Source: Hyphomonadaceae bacterium
GTDB taxonomy: Bacteria; Pseudomonadota; Alphaproteobacteria; Caulobacterales; Hyphomonadaceae
Length of the DNA: 11,563 nucleotides
Assembly (NCBI GenBank): GCA_030696545.1
Contig: JAUYSA010000208.1
Span: forward strand, 1-11,563
Direction of reading: 5' to 3'
Under the pieces are notes generated by a model. The model saw nothing but the letters and a program-made list of their open reading frames with translations, was not told where the DNA came from and made no database searches. Both the position numbers and the translations under genes were made by a program. Position 1 is the stretch's first letter. Every line of letters begins with the position of its first letter. Positions 1 through 6,746 of the stretch are shown one piece after another.

Positions 1-1130
1 AGCAGGCGGACGGATTGCAGGAAGTTGTACGCCATCAGCGGGTTGAACACGTTCAGCTCGAAATGGCCCTGGCTGCCCGCGAATGCGATGGCGGCGTTGT
101 TGCCCATGATGTGCGCGCATACCTGCGTCAGCGCTTCGCACTGCGTCGGGTTCACCTTGCCCGGCATGATCGACGAGCCCGGCTCATTCTCCGGCAGCGC
201 CAGTTCGCCCAGACCCGCGCGCGGGCCCGACCCGAGGAAGCGGATGTCGTTGGCGATCTTGAAGCATGAAGCGGCAACCGTGGTGATTGCGCCATGGCTC
301 ATCACCATCGCGTCGTGCGCGGCCAGCGCCTCAAACTTGTTCGGCGCCGTCTTGAACGGCAGTTCAGTGATGCCGGCGATCTTCGCTGCGACGAGTTTGT
401 CAAAACCCTTCGGCGCGTTGAGCCCGGTGCCGACAGCCGTGCCGCCCTGCGCCAGCTCCATCAGCGAGGGCAGGGTCGACTTGATGCGGGCGATGCCGTT
501 CTCGATCTGCTTGGCGTAACCGCCGAATTCCTGGCCCAGCGTCAGCGGGGTAGCGTCTTGCGTGTGAGTACGGCCGATCTTGATGATCTTCGCCCACGCT
601 TTCGATTTCGCTTTCAGTGCTTCGTGAAGGTGCTCGAGGGCAGGGAGAAGGTCCGTCGAGATTTGCTCGGCGCAGGCGATGTGCATCGCCGTCGGGAAGG
701 TGTCGTTGGACGACTGGCTCATGTTGACGTGATCGTTCGGGTGCACCGGTTTCTTCGAGCCCATCACGCCGCCCAGCATCTCGATCGCGCGGTTCGAGAT
801 CACCTCGTTGGCGTTCATGTTCGATTGCGTGCCCGAACCCGTCTGCCATACCACCAGCGGGAAATGGTCGTTCAGCTTGCCGTCGATCACTTCCTGCGCC
901 GCCGCGACGATGTTCTTGGCGAGCTTGGGATCGAGCTTACCCAGTTCGAGGTTCGCTTCCGCCGCCGCGCGCTTCACGATGCCCAGCGCCCGCACGATCG
1001 GGGCGGGCTGCTTCTCCCAGCCGATCTTGAAGTTGCCCAGCGACCTTTGCGCCTGCGCGCCCCAATACCTGTCAGCCGCCACATCGATCGGGCCAAAAGT
1101 GTCGGTTTCGGTACGGGTCTTCGCGGCCAT
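1..1130 (-). CDS. fumC: Class II fumarate hydratase (fumarase C), 3' end outside window
   Basis: Fumarase C interconverts fumarate and L-malate in the TCA cycle as a cytoplasmic, iron-independent homotetramer. The minus strand is open from the ATG at 1130 to the left edge, giving about 376 of the usual ~460 residues, so roughly the last 85 are missing. The translation begins MAAKTRTETDTFGPIDV and shows WQTGSGTQSNMNANEV, the HPNDHVNMSQSSNDTFPTA substrate-site segment, GRTHTQDATP with its conserved His, and the superfamily signature GSSIMPGKVNP that holds the catalytic Ser loop. GGGAG lies 8 nt upstream of the ATG, which supports the start. It is divergent from the RusA-like gene with a ~106-bp gap. 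The aspartase and argininosuccinate lyase branches are less likely because the whole N-terminal half reads as FumC. Confidence 0.96.
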   Translation of the reverse strand, partial: MAAKTRTETDTFGPIDVAADRYWGAQAQRSLGNFKIGWEKQPAPIVRALGIVKRAAAEANLELGKLDPKLAKNIVAAAQEVIDGKLNDHFPLVVWQTGSGTQSNMNANEVISNRAIEMLGGVMGSKKPVHPNDHVNMSQSSNDTFPTAMHIACAEQISTDLLPALEHLHEALKAKSKAWAKIIKIGRTHTQDATPLTLGQEFGGYAKQIENGIARIKSTLPSLMELAQGGTAVGTGLNAPKGFDKLVAAKIAGITELPFKTAPNKFEALAAHDAMVMSHGAITTVAASCFKIANDIRFLGSGPRAGLGELALPENEPGSSIMPGKVNPTQCEALTQVCAHIMGNNAAIAFAGSQGHFELNVFNPLMAYNFLQSVRL

Positions 1131-1174
1131 CAGTGCAGCTCCCAGCCTCGGCAAAGCGTGAAAAATCTGCGCTG

Positions 1175-1203
1175 GCACTAGACCCAAGCGCTTCCGGGAT
1201 CAA
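1175..1203 (-). promoter_or_regulatory. Candidate fumC promoter
   Basis: On the minus strand TTGATC (1203-1198) is followed after 17 nt by TAGTGC (1180-1175), about 45 bp before the fumC ATG. The -35 is a fair match to the housekeeping consensus and the -10 is poor. Spacing and position are right, but this is a by-eye call. Confidence 0.28.
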
Positions 1204-1236
1204 TGGTCCGCCCGGCGCGGCGAGACAGGATGCAGC

Positions 1237-1611
1237 TTGAACGGCGACGGTGATTCCCCAGGCGCGAGCTGGACCCGCCATAACAAGGTGCGCGCACGCC
1301 TTGAAAAGGATGGCGCGCTCGAAGTGCAGGTCGATGGCCTCACCACACAGGCGAAATACTACAAGCCGCTGCTCAAGGACTTCTTCCGCCTCCATTTCCC
1401 CGTCCGCCCCCGCTGGGGCGACTGGTCCGCGCACATCGTCATGGAGTTCACCGGCGATCCCCCGCACATGGACCTCGACAACCTCGCCAAGGCCCTGCTC
1501 GACAGCGCGTGCGGCTCCGCCTTCCATGACGACAGCCAGATCTCCCGACTGCTGGTCGAGCGCCGCCCCGCCGAGCGTGAAGGCATCTGGATGCGCCTCG
1601 CGCCAGTCTAG
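1237..1611 (+). CDS. RusA-like Holliday-junction resolvase family protein
   Basis: This 124-residue protein resembles the RusA family of small, metal-dependent endonucleases that cut Holliday junctions. The core is HMDLDNLAKALLDSACG followed by FHDDSQI. Asp79, Asp81 and Lys85 have the same spacing as the catalytic Asp70, Asp72 and Lys76 of E. coli RusA, and Asp98/Asp99 sit near the position of Asp91. Length is also typical (RusA is 120 residues). No ATG exists in frame back to the stop at 1159-1161. The TTG at 1237 has AGGA (1227-1230) 6 nt upstream, which makes it the best start; GTG at 1288 is an alternative. RusA proteins are often phage-borne, but no phage genes are beside this one, so it looks like a resident chromosomal copy. 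It is divergent from fumC. Resolvase activity is inferred from the motif only. Confidence 0.8.
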   Translation: MNGDGDSPGASWTRHNKVRARLEKDGALEVQVDGLTTQAKYYKPLLKDFFRLHFPVRPRWGDWSAHIVMEFTGDPPHMDLDNLAKALLDSACGSAFHDDSQISRLLVERRPAEREGIWMRLAPV

Positions 1612-1678
1612 ACAGCGCCAAGCCGCAAACGCCCGCTGACGTGCGCGTCCCTTCACGCGGAAGTGCCCCTAACGCTGC

Positions 1679-1705
1679 TCGACAGCTGCGGCCACGCGCC
1701 ATAAT
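1679..1705 (+). promoter_or_regulatory. Weak candidate promoter for the exported protein at 1765
   Basis: TCGACA (1679-1684) and CATAAT (1700-1705) each differ by one base from the -35 and -10 consensus, but the 15-nt spacer is short. The pair lies about 60 bp before the ATG, between the resolvase stop and the exported-protein gene. Confidence 0.2.
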
Positions 1706-1764
1706 TTGCGGGCATCACACGATGAGCGGTCCTCAAGCCGCCGCGATGCACTCGGGAGCTGACA

Positions 1765-2931
1765 ATGTTGAAATCCATATCCATGGCCGCGCTCGGCCTT
1801 GCGCTGGCGCTGGCCCAGCCCGCAATGGCCCAGCGCATCGGCGCGAACTCGGGCGTGAAGCTCGCCGAAGAAAACGGCGCGCCGGTGGAAGGACCCAAGC
1901 CGATCGCCGGCACGAAGGCCTTCGAAAGCCCGATCCCCTTCTTCAAGGACCTCAAGCCCTGGGATCCGAACTACAAGGCGCCGCGCACAGCATGGGGCAA
2001 GGCAGACCTGCAGGGCGTCTGGTCCACCGCATCGCTCACGGCGCTCACGCGCGGCGGCGGCCGGGGCGGCGCCAATATCGACACGCTGGTCATCCCGCCG
2101 GAGAAGGTGAACCAGCTGCTCGATGGCGCGCAATACACGCAGGCCGCGCGCGACAGCCAGAAGCGCACCGATCCCAACTCGGGCGTCTTCACGGATCGCA
2201 ACCCCGATGCAGGCTACAACGCTTTCTGGATCGATCCCGGTTCCGAGTACGGCCGCGTCAACGGAGAATGGCGCTCGTCCTGGATCACATCGCCCGCCAA
2301 CGGCCAGATCCCCTACAACCGCGCCGGCAACGCCGCCGCCGGTTCGCGCATGAACGCCGCCACCACGGTCAACAACACCGGGCCTGAAGTCCGCACGCTG
2401 GGCGATCGCTGCCTTGTCTCGTTCGCCAACCAGGGCGGCCCGCCGCTTACCAACGCGATGTACAACAACAATATCCGCATCGTGCAGACGCCTACCCACG
2501 TCATGCTCGAGATCGAGATGAACCACGACGCGCGCATCATCCGCATCAAGGATGACGCCGGCGCCGTGAAGCCGCTGCCCGACCAGATCGAACAATGGTT
2601 CGGCGACTCGCTTGGCTGGTGGGAAGGCGACACGCTGGTCGTCGAAACCCGCAACCCGCATCGCCTGCAGGCGCGCGGCCGCATCCCGCTCTCGAAGGAG
2701 GGCAAAATCATCGAGCGCTTCCGCCGCGTGTCGGATGTCGAGATCGACTACACCTACGAAGTCATCGATCCGATCAGCTACACGCAGACATGGACCGGCC
2801 AGATGCCGCTGCGCTTCTCGAAAGAGCAGGTCTATGAATACGCCTGCCACGAAGGAAACTACGCGCTGCCCGGCATCCTCGTCGGCATGAACGAGGGCAG
2901 GGACACCGCCCTGGAGGCTGACGGCGAATAG
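1765..2931 (+). CDS. Exported protein of an uncharacterised DLQGVW-type family
   Basis: This 388-residue protein starts with a clear Sec signal peptide: MLK, a hydrophobic Ala/Leu core, and AMA before Gln23 as the likely cleavage site. The ATG has GGGAG 6 nt upstream. The mature part contains WGKADLQGVWS near residue 75, a shape common in large families of secreted hypothetical proteins. Later segments include FWIDPGSEYGRVNGEWRSS, GDRCLVSFANQGGPP, EQWFGDSLGWWEGDTLVVET and YEYACHEGNY. Two Cys residues (in GDRC and YACHE) could form a disulfide. I see no catalytic signature and no transmembrane segment besides the signal peptide. It stands alone between the resolvase and a terminator. A periplasmic or secreted location is well supported; no function can be assigned from sequence. 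Confidence 0.88.
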   Translation: MLKSISMAALGLALALAQPAMAQRIGANSGVKLAEENGAPVEGPKPIAGTKAFESPIPFFKDLKPWDPNYKAPRTAWGKADLQGVWSTASLTALTRGGGRGGANIDTLVIPPEKVNQLLDGAQYTQAARDSQKRTDPNSGVFTDRNPDAGYNAFWIDPGSEYGRVNGEWRSSWITSPANGQIPYNRAGNAAAGSRMNAATTVNNTGPEVRTLGDRCLVSFANQGGPPLTNAMYNNNIRIVQTPTHVMLEIEMNHDARIIRIKDDAGAVKPLPDQIEQWFGDSLGWWEGDTLVVETRNPHRLQARGRIPLSKEGKIIERFRRVSDVEIDYTYEVIDPISYTQTWTGQMPLRFSKEQVYEYACHEGNYALPGILVGMNEGRDTALEADGE

Positions 2932-2954
2932 GCTTCAGCCGCTCGACAAATGCG

Positions 2955-2986
2955 AAAGGCCGCTCTGCAGGCAGGGCGGCCTTTTT
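2955..2986 (+). terminator. Intrinsic terminator after the exported-protein gene
   Basis: A perfect 9-bp stem (AAAGGCCGC at 2955-2963 with GCGGCCTTT at 2976-2984) runs into five Ts, 24 bp after the stop of the exported-protein gene. It separates that gene from the Hsp70-like gene, which must therefore have its own promoter. Confidence 0.88.
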
Positions 2987-3025
2987 CATTGAATCAAAGC
3001 GCGCCAAAGCTTGACTTTATGCGGC

Positions 3026-3040
3026 CTTGGTAAGACCAAG
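3026..3040 (+). promoter_or_regulatory. Palindrome matching the FadR/PdhR/LldR-type GntR operator
   Basis: CTTGGT-AAG-ACCAAG is a perfect 6-bp inverted repeat with a 3-nt centre. The inner part fits TTGGT-N3-ACCAA, the operator pattern described for PdhR and LldR in the FadR subfamily of GntR regulators. It lies 75 bp before the Hsp70-like ATG, and a TTGAC-type hexamer (3011-3016) is just upstream. No GntR regulator is encoded in the window, so any binding partner is unknown. Confidence 0.38.
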
Positions 3041-3092
3041 CGACCCCCGCGAGACTCGGCTCCGCCTTGGAGCTTATTCCGGGGGGCTTTTT
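3038..3092 (+). promoter_or_regulatory. Structured leader with terminator-like hairpin before the Hsp70-like gene
   Basis: CCCCCG (3044-3049) pairs with CGGGGG (3080-3085), and AAGC (3038-3041) can extend it with GCTT (3086-3089). Inside is a small perfect hairpin, GCTCC-GCCTT-GGAGC (3059-3073). Five Ts (3088-3092) follow the outer stem, as in an intrinsic terminator, only 22 bp before the start codon. CCAAG (3036-3040) could instead pair with CTTGG (3066-3070), a possible alternative fold. Attenuation is inferred from structure only. Confidence 0.33.
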
Positions 3093-3114
3093 CTGGTCCG
3101 GTCGGAGTGGCGCA

Positions 3115-4398
3115 ATGACCCTGTCGATCGGCCTCGATTTCGGCACGACGAACACTGTCGCCACGATGCTCAATGCCGAGGGCAAGGTCGAGGCTGTGCA
3201 TTTCGCGCATGAAGATGAGGCGTTCGATGCGTTCCGCTCGGTGCTGTGCTTCTCCGAAACCGATGACGATGCCGGGCGGCGAACACATGTCGATGCAGGG
3301 CCGTGGGCCATCGACAAATTCGTGGAGCTGGCAGGCGAGTGCCGCTTCATCCAGTCATTCAAGACGTTCGCTGCCAGTGCGCTGTTCACGGATACGCAGA
3401 TCTACAATCGCCGCCTGAAGTTCGAGGATCTGCTGGCGAGCTTTCTCAAACAGGTGCGCTCCCACGCCGGGATAGACTTTCCAAAGCGCATCGTGATCGG
3501 CCGCCCCGTCAGCTTCGCTGGCGCTTCGCCCAATGACACGCTGGCGCGTGAGCGATACGAGACGGCGTTGCGTGCTGTCGGCTTCGAGGAAATCCACCAC
3601 GTCTATGAACCCGTCGCCGCCGCCTACTTCTTTGCGCAGCGCCTGAACACGGATGCGACCATCCTCGTCGCCGATTTCGGCGGCGGCACGAGCGACTTCT
3701 CTGTCGTGAAGTTTTCCGTTGGCCCGTCGGGCCTCGACTACAAACCGCTGGCGCACACGGGCGTCGGCGTCGCCGGCGATGCGTTCGACTATCGCATCAT
3801 CGATAACGCTGTGGCGCCAGCATTCGGCAAGGGCTCGGAGTTCACCAGCTGGGGCAAGGCGCTTCCGGTGCCCAATTCCTATTTCACGAAATTCAGCCGC
3901 TGGAACGAGCTGTCGGTCATGCGTCATTCGCGCGACTATCGCGAGCTGGAAGTACTTCTGCGCACCAGCCTCGACCCCAAACGCATCAGCGCCTTCCTGG
4001 CCTTCCTCGATGCGGACGCGGGCTACGCGATGTATCGCGCCGTATCCGCCGCGAAGATGCAGCTGTCCCATGGCGATGAGGCCACGCTTTCGCTTCACGT
4101 CGTTGGCGTCGATATCGAGCAGACGATCAAGCGCACCGACTTTGACAAATGGATCGCGCCTGAGCTTGCCGAGATCAATGCCTGTGTTGACCGCGCCCTG
4201 CGCGATGCCGGTCTGGAAGAAACCCAGATCGACCGCGTGTTCCTCACCGGCGGCTCGTCATTCGTGCCTGCCGTGCGCGCGCAGTTCGAGGATCGGTTCG
4301 GCGCCGCCAAGATCGAAACCGGCGACCAGCTCGTCTCGATCGCCTACGGCCTCTCGCTGATCGGACGCGAGCGGGACATCGGCCGGTGGGCGGTTTGA
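3115..4398 (+). CDS. Hsp70-family ATPase-domain protein, YegD-like
   Basis: This 427-residue protein has the actin/Hsp70 nucleotide-binding fold: phosphate-1 motif IGLDFGTTNTV at residues 5-15, YEPVAAAYF as connect-1, phosphate-2 motif ILVADFGGGTSDFSVV, and the adenosine motif VFLTGGSSFVPAV near the C-terminus. It ends about 40 residues after that motif, so the substrate-binding domain and lid of DnaK are absent. That is the size and layout of E. coli YegD (~450 residues). Its role is poorly defined; an ATP-dependent chaperone-like or scaffolding activity is inferred. The ATG at 3115 is chosen because GGAG (3104-3107) sits 7 nt upstream and the glycine-rich loop then starts five residues in. 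An upstream in-frame TTG (3067) lies inside the leader hairpin and has no ribosome-binding site. No DnaJ or GrpE gene is adjacent. Confidence 0.9.
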   Translation: MTLSIGLDFGTTNTVATMLNAEGKVEAVHFAHEDEAFDAFRSVLCFSETDDDAGRRTHVDAGPWAIDKFVELAGECRFIQSFKTFAASALFTDTQIYNRRLKFEDLLASFLKQVRSHAGIDFPKRIVIGRPVSFAGASPNDTLARERYETALRAVGFEEIHHVYEPVAAAYFFAQRLNTDATILVADFGGGTSDFSVVKFSVGPSGLDYKPLAHTGVGVAGDAFDYRIIDNAVAPAFGKGSEFTSWGKALPVPNSYFTKFSRWNELSVMRHSRDYRELEVLLRTSLDPKRISAFLAFLDADAGYAMYRAVSAAKMQLSHGDEATLSLHVVGVDIEQTIKRTDFDKWIAPELAEINACVDRALRDAGLEETQIDRVFLTGGSSFVPAVRAQFEDRFGAAKIETGDQLVSIAYGLSLIGRERDIGRWAV

Positions 4399-4423
4399 TT
4401 TAGCGCACCCCCACGAGCTAAAT
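4398..4423. terminator. Weak inverted repeat between convergent genes
   Basis: ATTTAGC (4398-4404) pairs with GCTAAAT (4417-4423) across a 12-nt loop in the 45-bp gap between the converging Hsp70-like and lysozyme-like genes. The stem is AT-rich and no T run follows, so it is at best a weak bidirectional terminator. Confidence 0.25.
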
Positions 4424-4443
4424 TGCCGTAGGGAGTTCGCTTA

Positions 4444-5574
4444 TCAGTTCGCAACGGGGCTCGCGGTTCCGCAACTGGATTTCACCGCGGCGCTGATCTC
4501 GGACAAGGTCGCAGGCCGATTTTTTTCCCGGTCAATATAAAGCGGTCTGAAATCGCACATGGACCCGTTAATGACGCCGCGGCCCAGTGCGATCGTCCCT
4601 TTGCGATTGAAGAAAATCTCGCGATAGCCCGGCCGGAATCTCGCCCCCTGAGCGGCGAGAAAATAGATCTCGTTCTTCCACAGGTTCTCGCCTGTATTGA
4701 ATTTGATCATGTCGCTCCAGATTGCGCAGTTATACTGCGAGTCCCAGGCGTGCTTGTTGCTGACGTCGGTCACTTCATTCTTGTCGTTCTCTTGTGACCG
4801 TTCGATCGATGGAATTGTACAAGGCCGGTAGTGGGGAAATCCCATCACCCATGTGGCCTCGCCGAAAGCGATAAACTGCGAGTATTTGTTCCGTGTTGCG
4901 GAGTCGATGTTTTTGCCGCGCGCTTCTCCATAAGCAGCGACTACGTCGGTGATCTCGATAGAATTGCCTTTGCCGCCATGGTTCAGGTAATCGAAGAAAA
5001 CTGCAAACTGCGCAAACTGCGGCGTACAACCTGTGCGAACTTTCTCCATCCACGCGGAGGCGCGTTTCCAGGCCTCCTCGCCCTCAGCGCGGGCGGCGTT
5101 GTCCTGGGATTTCTGCACTGCAGGATGAGCTAAAAACTTCCGTAGCTCGGCGTGCAAGGTCGCCTTGTCTGACGTTTGAGCGCCGGCAACCCACGCTGTA
5201 GCTGCGTCGCGCTCACTTTTGGAGCCACCGGACCTCTTGGCTTCGGCAACAAATTTCTTGCCAAATGTCGGCATGGTTTCCAGCGCGACGGCGTCAACAT
5301 TTTGAGTTCCGTTGACAATTTTTGCAATTGTTCCCTGACCGAAATTCCACTGAAGGATGCCAATCGACATCCCCTGCTCATCAGCGTTGTCAGCAATTGC
5401 GCTGTAGTCTGCCGGTTTGCCGGTTTCCGTAAATGTGGTGATGGCAACGGCTGTGTTGAGCCAAGGCTCAGGCAGTGGCGAAAGCGGTTGTCCTGCACAC
5501 TCGCCAGGCGTTTGCCCCACCGCCACGGGTGCGAGACCTAACGACATCAAAAGCGCTATGCCAGCCAAACGCAT
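4444..5574 (-). CDS. Exported six-cysteine protein, lysozyme/chitosanase-superfamily-like
   Basis: The 376-residue product has a Sec signal peptide (MRLAGIALLMSLGLAPVAVG, cleavage near Gln21) and six Cys residues in the mature part, enough for three disulfides in the periplasm or outside. Residues 48-82 contain FTETG, then DNADEQGMSIGILQWNFGQG. The Glu50...Asp65-x2-Gly-x-Ser-x-Gly-Ile arrangement resembles the GH46 chitosanase catalytic region (Glu, then Asp-x-x-Gly-Tyr-Thr-x-Gly-Ile), and GILQ is common in lysozyme-fold enzymes. Cleavage of peptidoglycan or another glycan is thus plausible but unproven. The ATG at 5574 has five Gs (5581-5585) 6 nt upstream; ATG 5580 would add two residues and is equally possible. 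Tandem stops TGA TAA end the gene. The DNA is clearly more AT-rich in third positions than its neighbours, suggesting horizontal gain. No immunity, secretion or phage gene is adjacent. Confidence 0.82.
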   Translation of the reverse strand: MRLAGIALLMSLGLAPVAVGQTPGECAGQPLSPLPEPWLNTAVAITTFTETGKPADYSAIADNADEQGMSIGILQWNFGQGTIAKIVNGTQNVDAVALETMPTFGKKFVAEAKRSGGSKSERDAATAWVAGAQTSDKATLHAELRKFLAHPAVQKSQDNAARAEGEEAWKRASAWMEKVRTGCTPQFAQFAVFFDYLNHGGKGNSIEITDVVAAYGEARGKNIDSATRNKYSQFIAFGEATWVMGFPHYRPCTIPSIERSQENDKNEVTDVSNKHAWDSQYNCAIWSDMIKFNTGENLWKNEIYFLAAQGARFRPGYREIFFNRKGTIALGRGVINGSMCDFRPLYIDREKNRPATLSEISAAVKSSCGTASPVAN

Positions 5575-5744
5575 AAACATCCCCCATCTCAACCGCGATC
5601 ATGCACGACGCCACACGATCGCCAAGTCCTCCCGCACCGATGCAGGAACAGCAAATCGCGATCGTCGCGAAGGCCGCGATGTTAGAGATGCTGGATGAAG
5701 TTTTTTTGATCGATGAACTGATCACCTTGAGAGCAGCGTTGCCC

Positions 5745-6356
5745 TCAGCCGCCCTTCTGCACGCCGCGCAGGAAAATCTGCACAGCCCTGCGGGCGCGTG
5801 TCTCGATCAGGTGGGGCGGCATCGTCGCGCTGTTTACGACCAGCAGCTTGAAGCCCGAGTCCTGCATCACCATCCCGAACAGCATGGCGGCGGCGTCGTC
5901 CGGGTCGTCGATCTGGTACTTGGCGCGCACGATGGGGGAGGCGAGCCAGTTGGCGATCCGCTCACGCGGGAAGCCGCGCGGCTTGGACGCGTTCATCAGC
6001 TCGGGGTAGCGGCGCACTTCCGAGATGATCAGCCGGGCCAGCGCCATCGAGCGCGGGCTGGTGAAGTGCGTGATGACGCGCACGAGAATGCCGTAGAGTT
6101 CCAGCTCGATATCGTCGCCTGGCTTGGGCGGGGTAAAGTCCCCAAGGTCCGCAACGTTTTCGATCAGCAGGGCGCCAAGCAGTTCAACCTGGCTTTTGAA
6201 TTCGCGGTAGATTGTCTTCTTGGACATGCCGGCCTGCTGGGCCACGGCGTCCATGGTCGCATGTTCAGGCAAGCCATCGAGGAAGATCTTGCGGGCCGCG
6301 GCCAGTATTCGCTCCCTTGGCGAAATGCTGTTTGCGGGCTGCTCGACGACCTGCAT
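5745..6356 (-). CDS. TetR/AcrR-family transcriptional regulator
   Basis: This 203-residue protein has a TetR N-terminal DNA-binding domain at about residues 12-58: RERILAAARKIFLDG, then the helix-turn-helix AVAQQAGMSKKTIYREF, where AGMSKKTIYREF covers the recognition helix. The rest is an all-helical ligand-binding/dimer domain of usual size; it contains LARLIISEVRRYPEL, a common shape in the AcrR-like branch. The ATG has GGGAG 5 nt upstream. It is divergent from the membrane fusion protein/RND pump operon across 390 bp, the classic layout for a local repressor released by a pump substrate. The ligand cannot be read from sequence. Repression of the pump and autoregulation are inferred from position and from the inverted repeats in the shared region. 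Confidence 0.93.
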   Translation of the reverse strand: MQVVEQPANSISPRERILAAARKIFLDGLPEHATMDAVAQQAGMSKKTIYREFKSQVELLGALLIENVADLGDFTPPKPGDDIELELYGILVRVITHFTSPRSMALARLIISEVRRYPELMNASKPRGFPRERIANWLASPIVRAKYQIDDPDDAAAMLFGMVMQDSGFKLLVVNSATMPPHLIETRARRAVQIFLRGVQKGG

Positions 6357-6378
6357 TTGGGCTCCCGATAGGTAAAAC

Positions 6379-6400
6379 GTGATCTACTTAACGCGATCAC
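6379..6400. promoter_or_regulatory. Inverted repeat GTGATC-N10-GATCAC, candidate operator
   Basis: Perfect 6-bp arms 10 nt apart lie 22 bp upstream of the TetR start codon, just upstream of the TATAAC box for the pump operon. Position suits autoregulation of the TetR gene. The regulator that binds it is inferred. Confidence 0.35.
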
Positions 6401-6431
6401 CATCTTTCCAGTCTATAACAGAATGAGATAG

Positions 6432-6449
6432 GGAAACGCTATAGTTTCC
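6432..6449. promoter_or_regulatory. Inverted repeat GGAAAC-N6-GTTTCC, candidate TetR operator
   Basis: Perfect 6-bp arms with a 6-nt centre (GCTATA) span 18 bp, a usual size for a TetR-family operator. It lies just downstream of the TATAAC -10-like box, so a bound repressor would block the start of pump-operon transcription. Confidence 0.42.
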
Positions 6450-6746
6450 GAGTTGGGTGTGATGGTCCTCCCCTGCAATACCCCGGCTGGCGGCGAAGCT
6501 GTGTCTGCTCCCGTAGCAGGCGACGGCGGATTTGCGCCCGGACATCCGGCCCCGGCCCCCGCCGTTGTGGCCGACGAGGCCATCCACACGTCAATGAGCG
6601 ACGTAAGACACCAAAAATCCGGCAGATCAGGTAGCATCTGGCTGTCGTCATTCGTCTTCAAGATGAAGGGACAGGCCGCGCCAGACGGTTTGCCCAGGAC
6701 CACACACCTCGAATCCTCCTCCCCGGACGCGCAAGGACAGAAAAAA

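Larger units (their letters stand above)
6357..6746. promoter_or_regulatory. Divergent control region and long leader of the efflux operon
   Basis: No gene is called in these 390 bp. The TetR-proximal ~95 bp are AT-richer and hold two perfect inverted repeats (6379-6400 and 6432-6449) around TATAAC (6414-6419), a good -10 match on the plus strand with no convincing -35. Transcription starting near 6426 would give a leader of about 320 nt. The rest (6450-6746) is GC-rich and is open in frame with the membrane fusion gene from 6453, but its translation looks like low-complexity filler and lacks an export signal. Confidence 0.5.

Noticed and set aside
294..1181. 295-codon plus-strand frame across fumC
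   Set aside because: The minus strand reads as fumarase C throughout this stretch, with catalytic motifs.
1669..2850. 393-codon open frame on the minus strand opposite the exported protein
   Set aside because: It lies antisense to a gene with a signal peptide, ribosome-binding site and terminator. Its translation is Arg/Asp/Val-rich shadow sequence typical of high-GC antisense frames.
3011..3036. TTGACT...TAAGAC as a promoter for the Hsp70-like gene
   Set aside because: The spacer is only 14 nt, and no better -10 lies 16-18 nt downstream. It does not match a heat-shock sigma promoter either.
3355..4098. 247-codon minus-strand frame inside the Hsp70-like gene
   Set aside because: The plus strand encodes the conserved ATPase motifs across the same interval, so this is an antisense shadow.
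5701..5724. T run plus inverted repeat GATCGATGAACTGATC as a terminator
   Set aside because: On the plus strand the Ts precede the hairpin, and on the minus strand the tail is A-rich, so it has the wrong polarity on both strands.
5468..5725. Minus-strand GTG-start frame with a hydrophobic N-terminus in the gap between the TetR and lysozyme-like genes
   Set aside because: It overlaps the lysozyme-like gene start in another frame, has no ribosome-binding site and no recognisable domain.
5601..6371. 256-codon plus-strand frame opposite the TetR gene
   Set aside because: Most of it is antisense to the TetR protein. The first part crosses the 170-bp gap and looks helical by chance, with no ribosome-binding site.
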